A DNA stretch of 64,000 nt from Rhynchopus euleeides (lineage: Eukaryota; Euglenozoa; Diplonemea; Diplonemida; Diplonemidae). Position 1 is the stretch's first letter. Each line of letters begins with the position of its first letter. The translations under genes and the position numbers were made by a program. Location of the stretch: the NCBI GenBank assembly GCA_963210315.1, contig OY723289.1, positions 372,001 through 436,000 of the forward strand, in the 5' to 3' direction. Positions 10,484-20,700 of the stretch are shown here, piece after piece. The notes below the pieces were generated by a model. That model was given only the letters and a program-made list of their open reading frames with translations, was not told where the DNA came from and did no database searches.

Positions 10484-13400
10484 TCACTGCCTCCCTGCGA
10501 ACAGCTGCGAGATGCGTGCCGGGGTGAGTGCGGCACGGTACACCCTCGCCTCATCCATGTGGCCCACGAACTTCGGGTTGCTCCCCAGCCAGGCGACACC
10601 ACCGAAGCGCGTGTAGTACCCCTCCTCAAACACTCCGGCGACAGCGGAGATGCCCGCAGTCGACACGGCCTGCCCGTCCACGTAGTTTGTCGCGGTGTTG
10701 GTGGAGCGCGACACGACAGCCGCCACGTGGTGCCACTCCCCGTCGTCGATGGCGGGGCCGCCTGCCGCAACGGTGATCTTGTTGCCGTCCCTGCCGTACA
10801 CAACAGTGGTGAAGGACTTGCCGGTCCCGGCTGTCAGAAGGGTGAGCCCGGGAGTGTTGGGCCGCCCGGCGTTCGAGAAGATGGGCATCTTGTCCGTGGT
10901 GGGCACTGTCACCTTCACCCACATGCACACAGTGATGTCGTCCAGCCCGAAGAGGAGGAAGTCCGGCATCGGGCCCCTCATCACCTTCACGTGCCCGTCG
11001 TTCCACTTCCCCGACGTGCCCGACAGCACCGCACACTTGCCGGACACGCCGTCTGTCTCCCCGACAGACACCCCTGTCGGGTCGGCATGTGCGGGCATCT
11101 TCTTCGTCGAGTCGAAGACAGCAGGGTGCGACGAGGAGTCCACCATCACACTCGCCTCGTCGAAGGAGTAGTGCACAATCAGATCGTCTGCCGCACCGGT
11201 CGGTGTCTGCACCCAGATCTCCACCACCGCAGGGTTGCCCACAGCACCCGACAGCGTGTTTGTCACTGCGTAGGTGAACGTGTCCATCCCCACGTACCCT
11301 GCCGTCGGGCTGTAGGTAAAGCTGCCGTCGGCGTTCAGGCTCAGCAGGCCGTGGGCTGGCTGCGACACCACATTGGCCACACCGCTTGCCACACCCCGAT
11401 CGTTCGCAAGCACCCCAGGGGCCGGCGTGTCCAGCACCACCCCCTGCGTCGCCACGTACACATCGTTGAAGGCCCCAGGCCGCCCCAGCAGGGGGAGCAT
11501 GGCATCGCCCGCACGCCGCCCGATCGTGGCCTGCGACGTGCTGTCGTAGTGGAAGTAGTGGTACAGGTCGTCAGACACAACCCAGTCGGCGTGCGCATCC
11601 TCCGTCGCCACCTTCGCCTGTGCAGCCCTGATGATGTCCCCACGCACACCCTGGTTGTCGTTCCCCTGCACCACCACGACAGGCAGGTCCGCCACCCCGA
11701 GGTCCTGCCGCACAGACGCGATCAGCTTCACCAGTGCCGCCTCGTACCCGTTAGCGTCTGCGTCGGAGAAGGCGTCGTTGTAGCCCTGGAACCACACGAA
11801 CCCCGACACGACGTGGTCAGCCGGCACGTCGTCTGCCAGGAACTCCTTGAACCCTGTGATGGCCTGGTTGTACAGGTTGTCTGCGTCACCATCCGGTGCC
11901 CAGTGGTCAGCCCTTGCAATCTGCGTCCCCCCCTTCGCAGCCTTGAACAGGTACACGTCCTCCGAGAAGGTGTCCCCCAGCACGTGCCCGAACCCCAGCT
12001 CAGGGCCAAAGCTACTCCCGTAGGCCGGCCGCAGAGGTCCAGTCGCCCTGTTGACTTCGATGATCGACTTCGCGAACACATCAGTCCTGGTCACCGAAAG
12101 CTCAGTGGGAACGGCGATATGCGTGACCGTTGCGTGCCCCACCATGTTGGACTGCCCTGCCATCAGGAACACCCTTGCAGTGGGCGAGGGGGCAGGGCCG
12201 GGGGTGGCGGGTGCCGGCACAGGAGTCGGGGGAACGGGCGTCGAGGGTGCAGGTGTGGCGGGCAGCGGTGTGGGGGGCACAGGGGTCGAGGGCGCAGGTG
12301 TGGCGGGCAGAGGCGTGGGAGGCAGCGATGTGGCGGGCGCCGGAGTCGCGGGCAGGGGAATGGGCGTCGAAGGCACAGGAGTCGGTGGCACAGCTGTGGT
12401 GGGCACAGGCGGAACGGAGGTTGGTGGGGCAGTCGTGGTGCACGGTGACACTGCCTCGCCCATGTTTGTGAAGGCATAGTTTGCGAAGCTCACATGGTCC
12501 ACGAAGTACTCACCCGCGCGACCCCAATGGGACCCACCGAGGTGGTACTCCCCGATTGCCATCCCGCCGTACTTCGAGTTCTGCCGCAGGTCCATGGTCA
12601 TAGCCACCGTCAGCACCACAACGCCATCCACCCACAGCCGCATCCTCCCCATCGTCCCCTCTGCAGCTGTGTACGTCAGCATGATGTGTGCCCACTCTCT
12701 GATGCGCAGCGCCGTCGTGCTGGTCCTCTTCACCTGCAATGTACGGAACCCAATCAGCCCTGTTGAGTCCACCCACACCCACGCACCCCAGTTGCCCCCT
12801 TGCCCGTCGTCGTCCTTGTTTGTTGCCCCAATTGTAAACAGCCCCCTCCCGCCAAACACCACTGGCTTCACATGACCAGCCATGGAGAAGTCGACGTTCC
12901 CTGTGGGTGCCCCGTTCGATGCCCCGAGGTTGATGAAGTCGAGAGCAAGCATGTGGTACGAATGCCCGCACACAGCATCATCACCGCTCCCCAGTGCGAT
13001 CTGCTTGCTAGAGCTGGTCAGCCCGTAGGTGTCCGTTGCTGTCGGCCCGTCCAGCGTGTACTGCGAGTAGATGCCCGGTGGCGCAGGTGTAGTGGGCACA
13101 GGAGTAGCAGGCGCCGGCGTGGGGGGCACAGCTGTGGGGGGTGCAGGTGTGGCAGGCGCGGCTGTCGGAACGGAGGTTGGTGCGACAGTCTTCGTGCACG
13201 GTGCCACTGCCTCGTCCATGTTTGTGAAGGCATAGTTTGCGAAGCTCACATGGTCCACGAAGTACTCACCCGCGCGACCCCACGGGGACCCACCAAGGTG
13301 GTACTCCCCGATTGCCATCCCGCCGTACTTCGAGTTCTGCCGCAGGTCCATGGTCATAGCCTCCGTCAGCACCACAACGCCATCCACCCACAGCCGCACC

Positions 13401-14635
13401 ATCCCCTCTGCAGCTGTGTACGTCAGCATGATGTGTGCCCACTCTCCAATGCGCAGCGCCGTCGTGCTGGTCCTCCTCACCCGCAATGTGCGGAACCCAA
13501 TCAGCCCTGTTGAGTCCACCCACACCCACGCACCCCAGTTGCCCCCTTGCCCGTCGTCGTCCGTGTTTGTTGCCCCAATTGTAAACAGCGCCCTCCCGCC
13601 AAACACCACTGGCTTCACATGACCAGCCATGGAGAAGTCGACGTTCCCTGTGGGTGCCCCGTTCGATGCCCCGAGCTTGATGAAGTCGCCAGCAAGCATG
13701 TGGTACGAGTGCCTGCACACAGTATCGTCACCGCTCCCGAGTGCGATCTGCTTGCTAGAGCTGGTCAGCCCGTAGGTGTCCGTTGCTGTCGGCCCGTCCA
13801 GCGTGTACTGCGAGTAGATGCCCGGTGGCGCAGGTGTAGTGGGCACAGGAGTAGCAGGCGCCGGCGTGGGGGGCACAGCTGTGGGGGGTGCAGGTGTGGC
13901 AGGCGCGGCTGTCGGAACGGAGGTTGGTGCGACAGTCTTCGTGCACGGTGCCACTGCCTCGTCCATGTTTGTGAAGGCATGGTTTGCGAAGCTGACGTGG
14001 TCCACGAAGTACTCACCCGCGCGACCCCAATGGGACCCACCGAGATGGTACTCCCCGATTGCCATCCCGCCGTACTTCGAGTTCTGCCGCAGGTCCATGG
14101 TCATAGCCTCCGTCAGCACCACAACGCCATCCACCCACAGCCGCACCATCCCCTCTGCAGCTGTGTACGTCAGCATGATGTGTGCCCACTCTCCGATGCG
14201 CAGCGCCGTCGTGCTGGTCCTCCTCACCCGCAATGTGCGGAACCCAATCAGCCCTGTTGAGTCCACCCACACCCACGCACCCCAGTTACCCCCTTGCCCG
14301 TCGTCGTCCGTGTTTGTTGCCCCAATTGTAAACAGCCCCCTCCCGCCAAACACCACTGGCTTCACATGACCAGCCATGGAGAAGTCGACATTCCCTGTGG
14401 GTGCCCCGTTCGATGCCCCGAGCTTGATGAAGTCGAGAGCAAGCATGTGGTACGAATGCCCGCACACAGTATCGTCACCACTCCCGAGTGCGATCTGCTT
14501 GCTCGAGCTGGTCAGCCCGTAGGTGTCCGTTGCTGTCGGCCCGTCCAGCGTGTACTGCGAGTAGATGCTGCCCTGTGCCACCCCCGCACACAGTGCCAGC
14601 ACTGCCAGCAGATGATGCGGTGCGCTGCGGTGCAT
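10484..14635 (-). CDS. Secreted multidomain protein: three LamG-like modules, SASA esterase, cadherin-like repeat, C-terminal LamG
   Basis: An intronless 1,383-residue protein with a signal peptide (MHRSAPHHLLAVLALCAGVAQG). Residues about 24-820 hold three nearly identical concanavalin/LamG-like modules of about 250 residues, each starting IYSQYTLDGP and ending in a Pro/Ala/Thr linker (PTPAPATPVP type). Next, about 820-1075, is a SASA/DUF303-type carbohydrate esterase with the nucleophile motif FLMAGQSN, the block FVWFQGYND and a C-terminal SDDLYHYFHYD region supplying Asp and His. Residues about 1080-1165 form a cadherin-like/Big tandem-repeat domain (GVLANDRG, SFTYSPTAGYVGMDTFTYAV). The C-terminal LamG-type domain ends at TGA (10484-10486). 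The architecture suggests a cell-surface or secreted enzyme acting on acetylated glycans, with LamG modules for binding. Substrate is unknown. The start follows an ATTGC context and begins a classical signal peptide, so I prefer it to upstream in-frame codons. Confidence 0.88.
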   Translation of the reverse strand: MHRSAPHHLLAVLALCAGVAQGSIYSQYTLDGPTATDTYGLTSSSKQIALGSGDDTVCGHSYHMLALDFIKLGASNGAPTGNVDFSMAGHVKPVVFGGRGLFTIGATNTDDDGQGGNWGAWVWVDSTGLIGFRTLRVRRTSTTALRIGEWAHIMLTYTAAEGMVRLWVDGVVVLTEAMTMDLRQNSKYGGMAIGEYHLGGSHWGRAGEYFVDHVSFANHAFTNMDEAVAPCTKTVAPTSVPTAAPATPAPPTAVPPTPAPATPVPTTPAPPGIYSQYTLDGPTATDTYGLTSSSKQIALGSGDDTVCRHSYHMLAGDFIKLGASNGAPTGNVDFSMAGHVKPVVFGGRALFTIGATNTDDDGQGGNWGAWVWVDSTGLIGFRTLRVRRTSTTALRIGEWAHIMLTYTAAEGMVRLWVDGVVVLTEAMTMDLRQNSKYGGMAIGEYHLGGSPWGRAGEYFVDHVSFANYAFTNMDEAVAPCTKTVAPTSVPTAAPATPAPPTAVPPTPAPATPVPTTPAPPGIYSQYTLDGPTATDTYGLTSSSKQIALGSGDDAVCGHSYHMLALDFINLGASNGAPTGNVDFSMAGHVKPVVFGGRGLFTIGATNKDDDGQGGNWGAWVWVDSTGLIGFRTLQVKRTSTTALRIREWAHIMLTYTAAEGTMGRMRLWVDGVVVLTVAMTMDLRQNSKYGGMAIGEYHLGGSHWGRAGEYFVDHVSFANYAFTNMGEAVSPCTTTAPPTSVPPVPTTAVPPTPVPSTPIPLPATPAPATSLPPTPLPATPAPSTPVPPTPLPATPAPSTPVPPTPVPAPATPGPAPSPTARVFLMAGQSNMVGHATVTHIAVPTELSVTRTDVFAKSIIEVNRATGPLRPAYGSSFGPELGFGHVLGDTFSEDVYLFKAAKGGTQIARADHWAPDGDADNLYNQAITGFKEFLADDVPADHVVSGFVWFQGYNDAFSDADANGYEAALVKLIASVRQDLGVADLPVVVVQGNDNQGVRGDIIRAAQAKVATEDAHADWVVSDDLYHYFHYDSTSQATIGRRAGDAMLPLLGRPGAFNDVYVATQGVVLDTPAPGVLANDRGVASGVANVVSQPAHGLLSLNADGSFTYSPTAGYVGMDTFTYAVTNTLSGAVGNPAVVEIWVQTPTGAADDLIVHYSFDEASVMVDSSSHPAVFDSTKKMPAHADPTGVSVGETDGVSGKCAVLSGTSGKWNDGHVKVMRGPMPDFLLFGLDDITVCMWVKVTVPTTDKMPIFSNAGRPNTPGLTLLTAGTGKSFTTVVYGRDGNKITVAAGGPAIDDGEWHHVAAVVSRSTNTATNYVDGQAVSTAGISAVAGVFEEGYYTRFGGVAWLGSNPKFVGHMDEARVYRAALTPARISQLFAGRQ
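12440..14566 (-). repeat. Tandem coding repeat, three units of about 747-756 bp
   Basis: Three head-to-tail copies of the LamG-plus-linker unit within the esterase gene. The IYSQ codons fall at 14566, 13819 and 13072, exactly 747 bases apart. The third module carries a nine-base insertion, so it is 756 bases relative to the second. Most of each copy is identical at the nucleotide level, including silent positions, which points to recent amplification or ongoing conversion. Confidence 0.9.
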
Positions 14636-16356
14636 TGCAGAACCAGAAGAGAAGAAAGCCAAGAGGCTCCTGTGTGGCAGTGCGTGTGGTGTGATGTGGT
14701 GTGTACCTGTGGGGGAATCATGAGAATGCGCCGCACCATCCACAGCACTGGGGCCTGTCAGCCAGTTCCCGATCGTCAGCTTCATGCCCGCTGTGCGGAT
14801 CAGGTCTTGAAACACATGAACAATAGTCATCATACACGCCGAGCTGCAAGAATACCTTGCACTGAACTGTGGCCGCAGCCCCACAACCTGAAGAGCCTGC
14901 AGCAGAATCCCCGCAACGTCGCGGGGTCAGGTGTGCAGGGCAGATGATGTCGTGGCAAGCGTGAACATCCATAAACCACCCCCGAGGGTGAGGGGCAGGG
15001 CCGAGGCCTGTGAAGCGCAAAGGGCGGGTCGGAGAGTGGGGGGGGCGGGGGCACTCCGAGCCGTCGTATGTGTGGGACCATCCCAACTGCATGCCATGCC
15101 ACTCGGGTCGGGTTCTTTCAAATCAACAAGGCCGCATACGAATCGGCTTGCTTTGTTCGTGCGAGCATTCTTGGCCGACTTGGCCTACCCCACCCCCAGC
15201 CCCACCCTGCCAGGCGCAGGGCTGGGCAGCAGCAGGGCAGGGCGCTGCGCCACTTCTTCTTTCCACCACCACCAGCGCACACCCCTCCCACCCCACCTGC
15301 TGACAGGCTCTGGTCCTCTGACCCCGCCACGTCACAACGTTTGTTTCATGCCCCCTCCACGACCTGCTCCGAATACACACGTTGCGCTTACCCTCCCCTC
15401 CCTCCCCCCCCCCCCAAGAGCACGGCAAATGGGCGACAGGCAAAAGGAGGAAGGAAGGGAAGAGTTACACATAATCAGCAGGTGAGCGTCACCTCGGGGG
15501 GACAGGTCCTGCTGCAGAATAGAAACACCCGCGTGTGTCTGTGTGGTGATCGCGCTTTCAGACAAAGAGGGAGGAACAAAAACCTCCTCTGTTCTGTGTG
15601 TAGGGGGTGAAGGGAAAAGCAAGACTCCCAGCACCTTCTCGCGTTAGTCCTTTTTGTAGTCGCCACACCAGATATGCTGTGCAAGGCAGATCGATGCACA
15701 ATGGGAGGGTGTGTCGGGGGGGAGGGGGTGGGGAGGTGGGGGCGGACGGTATCACCAGCTCAGTGTGCAGCTAAGCAAAAGCAGCGCTCAGCAGAGTGGC
15801 CTGTGGGTGGGGGCATGATATCCAAGTTGAAGGCAGTGCTGTCAACAAGCCTAAGACGAGAGGGGCGGGGTGCGGGCTAAGGTTGGAGAAGTCGAAGTTG
15901 CCCCAGGGGGGGGGGGGGGGGAAGGGGGTGAAGGTGAGAGGGCGTGGGATGCAGCACACCTTGCCCCCTTGCCCCCGCCGTCTGCCACAGAGATTTGTTG
16001 GGAGGCAGGGCAGGGGATGCCAATAGGCAAAGCAAACGTTCGTTCCGCAGAGAGAGAGAGGGGACCTCTCGGGCTCCCTCACCAGGAGCACCACGGGAAA
16101 TACTCGGTTCAAGTCGTTCAATAACAAAACAAAGCAGAACACCCGAATCTACACTGCAGTTCCACCCGAAGCGTGTGCCAATCGTGGCCCCTCTCCCTGT
16201 GTGTCTAAGGGACTCGCCCCCCTCCTGGCACAACACACAGCAGCACATGCAGTAAGGCAGAGGCTTGGCTGCGCATACTGCACACACCGCACTTCTGAGG
16301 GGCTTCTCGAAGGGGGTACGGCAGCTTCCTGCTGCCAACCCAGGGTGCTGGATGGC
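14636..16356. other. Intergenic spacer
   Basis: About 1.7 kb with no supported gene. Open frames extend upstream of the signal-peptide ATG of the neighbouring gene but lack family resemblance. C and G homopolymers occur at about 15404-15415 and 15907-15920. Confidence 0.5.
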
Positions 16357-17064
16357 TCACTCCTGCTTGAGGGGTCGGAGCTCGATCAGACGCGCGGCCT
16401 GGTAGCGGTTGTCGACGGAGTTGGGGATCACATCGTTGTGCAGCACCTCCATGCCGGAAGCCGCGAGGATACGCTCGATGTCTGCCTCGTAGGTGAGGGG
16501 GCCGAAGTCGATGGTGACGAGGTACCGCAGCAGCGGCTTGATCAGGCCCAGCAGGGGGAAGTACTGCCGCTGGTAGGTCTGCGTGATGTAGATCTTGCCG
16601 GAGGGCTTCGTCAGCTTTGAGGCCACCTTCAGCGCCTCGATGGGGTCGGGCAGCAGGGTGAAGGAGCCGCTGAAGTAGGTTGCGTCGAACTCGCCGTAGT
16701 CGGAGAGGAGCTTCGTGTCGTACACAGAGAAGCATTCCACAGACACCTCAGAGGAGAGGTCGTGCTGGGCAACCACCTGGCGTGCCTTGTCGACGTATGC
16801 CTTGTCGTAGTCCACACCCAGGAGGCGGATGTTCTTCGCCTTGACAAGGGCTGCGTTCTTCACAAGCGCGCCTGCCGTGCCGATGCCGATGTCAGCCACA
16901 CGGGACCCCTTCGGGAGATCCTCCAGCACCACCTCGTACCACCGCGCCGTCATGTTCACAACCAGCACGTCGTAGATCTCCGGGCTCTTCCACATTGCCA
17001 CGCCAACCCCAAGGGCGCCGACCCCGGCGGCCACCAACACATAAGTCGACGTGGATGTGAACAT
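16357..17064 (-). CDS. Class I SAM-dependent methyltransferase with N-terminal membrane anchor
   Basis: A 235-residue intronless protein. Residues about 8-27 (YVLVAAGVGALGVGVAMW) form a hydrophobic anchor. The remainder is a class I methyltransferase: motif I VADIGIGTAG, an acidic end of strand two (LLGVDYDKAYVDKA), then DATYFSGSFTLLPDP at the motif IV position and KPSGKIYITQTYQRQ. It looks like a generic small-molecule or lipid-type methyltransferase; substrate cannot be told. The catalytic face would sit on the cytosolic side of an internal membrane if the anchor is type-III/tail-out. The start ATG lies 11-12 bases after a CACCCACAG tract, a good trans-splice acceptor. The stop is TGA at 16357-16359. 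Confidence 0.85.
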   Translation of the reverse strand: MFTSTSTYVLVAAGVGALGVGVAMWKSPEIYDVLVVNMTARWYEVVLEDLPKGSRVADIGIGTAGALVKNAALVKAKNIRLLGVDYDKAYVDKARQVVAQHDLSSEVSVECFSVYDTKLLSDYGEFDATYFSGSFTLLPDPIEALKVASKLTKPSGKIYITQTYQRQYFPLLGLIKPLLRYLVTIDFGPLTYEADIERILAASGMEVLHNDVIPNSVDNRYQAARLIELRPLKQE

Positions 17065-17744
17065 CCTGTGTGCGCCTGTGGGTGTTGGTGGATGGGGGGT
17101 GGTGCATCAAGGCGTGTGAGAAAAGAACCGCAACGCGGCAGGACACTGCGCATCACACGAAAAGGGGCGGGGGCAGGGGAGGGGAGAAGGTGCAGATCTG
17201 CGTGGCTAGAGGCTCTGTTCCACTCATGAAACCTCGGTGCACCACTCGGTGCTGCCCGGCTCGAATGCAGGGCGCAGGTGGCCCCACGGTGTTTGCTGGC
17301 TCACCACCCGCAGTTTCATCGCTGTCACTTTGTCGCAATTATGCTCAGAACCTTTTTTACCTTTCTCCTGCAGGCTTACCTTTGTTTTTTCAATCTAACA
17401 CATTGCCACTAAAGCAAATCCTGGCATGCCCACTGGGATGCAGGCGTGTGTGCTGTGTGGGTAAATAGCAATAGAACCAGGCGGCAAAAACAAACAAAAC
17501 AAAACGACCCGGCTTCAACAGAGCCCCTCCACTCCGTGCCAGACCACCAGTGTGCGACACCTAGGTTGCTAGGGCCCCTCAAGCACTCTGCACTTTGGAA
17601 AGAGTATACCCCTCTCCCACCCCCCCCCCCCCCCCCACACACACACAGACAAAGCCACCAATCGGTTGATAAAAGAAGATGTGGAATCATCGTGGCAAGA
17701 CACATCACACAAAAGCTCTACCCACACCATCCACCCCCCCCCAT
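17065..17744. other. Intergenic spacer
   Basis: About 0.7 kb between the methyltransferase and the giant gene. It contains a run of about 17 C followed by a short CA repeat near 17620-17650. I see no gene. Confidence 0.5.
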
Positions 17745-20700
17745 TCAGGAGAGGTTGCGGTACCCATACTGCGCGCTTCTGGTTTGCACCGACAGCAGCC
17801 TCGGGACGCTCTCCTGCGACCCCTCCGGATTCCCCACAGGAGAGACCTGCACCTTATACTGAGTCTTCGGGCAGAGGCTGTCAATCACCACCTTGCAGCA
17901 CCCCCCCTCCGCTGCCTTGTCCACCCAGGGGTGCCCTGGGCCAGCCTCGCGATACCTCACCGCGAAGCGGGATGGGGGCGGCTGCCCTGGCGACTTGGCC
18001 GCAGTCCACTCCACAGACACGGAGGAGGGCGACACTGCCGAGGCGCAGAGGCCCTCCACAGGGGGGTGCCTGGTGGGAAACCTCACTGGTGTGGTCACGC
18101 TCCACCTCGACCAGATGTTGTGCGATACGGGCCTGCTGCGCACCCTATAGACGCTGATGTCGTGCGACACCACGGGCACCACCACACACGCCACCCCCAC
18201 CACCTCATAGTTGTGGATCCTGCCCTCCGCACCCCCGCCTCCACCCTCCTGATGCCAGAACCTCTCGAGGTGGTCGGGCTGTATCATCTCACGGTGGGTA
18301 TCCCACAGCTCCAGCACGCTGCTGCTGGGTGTGTTCTGGAGGAACTGGCGTGGCACAGCAACCCTCTGGACATGGAAGACGAGCGACGCAGCGTCCGCGG
18401 GAGGCACATCCCACTCCAGGGCGAGCGACAGCTTCTCAGGCTCAGGGGGTGGTGTGCCGTTGGGCTGGGGGGGCCCGGTGGTGGTGGGTGTCGCCCCGCT
18501 CCGGGAGGAGCGTGCGACGGAGCAGCGGAGGTTTTTCGGCACCACGCGCTCCGTCTTCACCGCCTCCACGCGGGCCGCGGAGTACGCCACGTCGCACCCC
18601 TGCGCGATGGAGGAGTGTCGCAGGAACCCCGGGGTCTGGGGGGACGCGCTCTCCACGTCGTAGTCCACATCGCGGGGCCCCATGGCGGGGTGCCGCGCCC
18701 CACCCCCACCCCCGCTGTCGCTGCGGTCGATCTCCTCGGCCTGCAGGGCGCGGACAAACCTCCGGTAGCGTATGGTGTAGCTCTTGCCGCTCTGGAGCTG
18801 CACTTCGTAGGATGTGACGTGGGTGGTGGAGCCGCTGCCCGTGCCACCCGCCCCCGGGAGCCTGTCGGGGGTGACCCGGAAGGGCAGGGCGGAGGTGGCT
18901 GTGTCGCTGGGAGCAGCAGGGGTGGAGGAGGCAGGGGTCTGCTCTGCAGAGTGCGCGGAGAAGACCTGTGTGGCAGGCTTGGCGGATTTTGGGATCTCCT
19001 CGATGGAGACCTCGCAGCCGTGGCGGAGCAGGATGTCGCTGTGCGGCACGCCCTGCTGCCAGGAGTGCGGCACCTCAAACCGCAGGGCGAAGTCGACGAG
19101 CCGCATCGGCAGCGGCGGCGGCTGCTCCGGAGGGGTGGCAAACGCAAACTCGAGGGGCAGGGCGGAGAGGGAGGGGGAGGACAGCCACGCGGTATACACC
19201 GTCCCCATGAAGGGGTTCACGACCTGCACCGCAGCCCGCTGCGCCGGCGCAGCCGGCGTGTCGATGGCGCTCCGGCGGAAGCAGTCCGCAGGGCGGGGCG
19301 CCCACCCCACCGGGGCAGCAGCAGCCCCGCCGCCCTGCCCCACCGCAGGGGGGACGAAGGCATAGAGGGCGACCCGGCAGCTGTAGAAGAAATCCCCGCC
19401 GCTGCTCCCTCCGGCAGCGCTGCCGGAGCCCTCCGAAGAGGCGCTCTCGTCGCAGTCGGCGTCGGGGCCCCCGTCGCTGCCCAGGTCGGCACAGCGCCAG
19501 GACAGCCCCAGGGCCCTGGTGTTGGGTGGGGTGGTGGTGGTGGTGTCGGCAGGGTGTGGCTGCCGGGTGTGTTTTTTCGATGTTTTTTCGGCCCTCTCCC
19601 GGCGGAGGCAGAAGCGGCAGGCGCACGACCCGCAGCCAGCCACGGCGGCGGCGGCGCCGCCCCGCCTGCACGCCAGCCCTGCGTAGCACACCGCAACCCC
19701 CCGGAACAGCGTGAGCTGCGGCAGCTCCAGCTCCGCCACACCAGACACCACCACACGGTTCACGCAGGAGGTGTCCTCCACCACACGGATCAGCTGCAGG
19801 ATGCGGGAGGGCCCCCGGCGTGACGCATCACCCCCTGTGCCGAAGAGGCGCTGCTCGCTCACCTCAAAGAGGGCTTCGACCGACACCGACCCCGGGTGGA
19901 GAACACCTCCACCTCTTCCTCCACCTCCGCCTTCTCCTTCCACCCGCCGAAAGCGCAGGAGGTGAACTGTCGGAGGGTGTGTGGAGCCCTCCGAGCGGAG
20001 CTCCATCGCATCGGGGTACAGCGGGTGATGCGTAGTGAAAATCTCATTGTCAGGGAGGACCCTCACACAGGAGTAGGTCTGGAAGGACGGGCGGCGTGCC
20101 GGCTGCGCCGCGGCGGGCCCGGCACAGCAGAGGTCGTTCTGAGCCCTTTCAGAGAGAAGGAGGGCTTCCTCGACCCTCCGGAGCACCACAGTGTGGGGTT
20201 CCCTCCGGAGGTAGCGCGATGGGTCCGATGCGATTCTCCCTTCGTCAGGCCCCCGTGCTGCGGTTGTGGCGAAGAGGTGGAGGGAGGGGCGCCTCCCACC
20301 CAGGAGACCTCCTATGAAGAAGTCGTATGATATGGCAGCGTTGGCATCATTCTCCTTATCAGCTCTGTCTGGTGTTGAGCTCTGCTGGCACACCTCCGCG
20401 GATATCTCGATGAAATAACGCGTCGCCTCGGTGAGGCCTTCAAACGATCCGACCGCACGCCCTCCCCACCCACCACCCTCCACTCTCGCCTCGGTTTGCA
20501 GGAGAGGCGGTGGGGTGGCAGGAGCGGGTCCACTCAACCCACCTCCACCCCCCTCCGAAGCAGGTCTGGGCGCCTCTCTAGCGGTGAGCTTGAAGCGTGC
20601 CTCTGGGTGGAGTGGGATGTCCCGGGGGATCTCGGTGGAGGCAGCAGCAGCACCACCACCCTCTCCCTCCACCCCGCAGGAGAAGGAAACGGATATGCCG

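Noticed and set aside
10205..12448. Plus-strand frame of 747 codons opposite the esterase gene
   Set aside because: Antisense shadow; the minus strand encodes recognisable SASA and LamG domains.
17679..19823. Plus-strand frame of 714 codons opposite the giant gene
   Set aside because: Arg/Gly-rich antisense shadow with no family resemblance.
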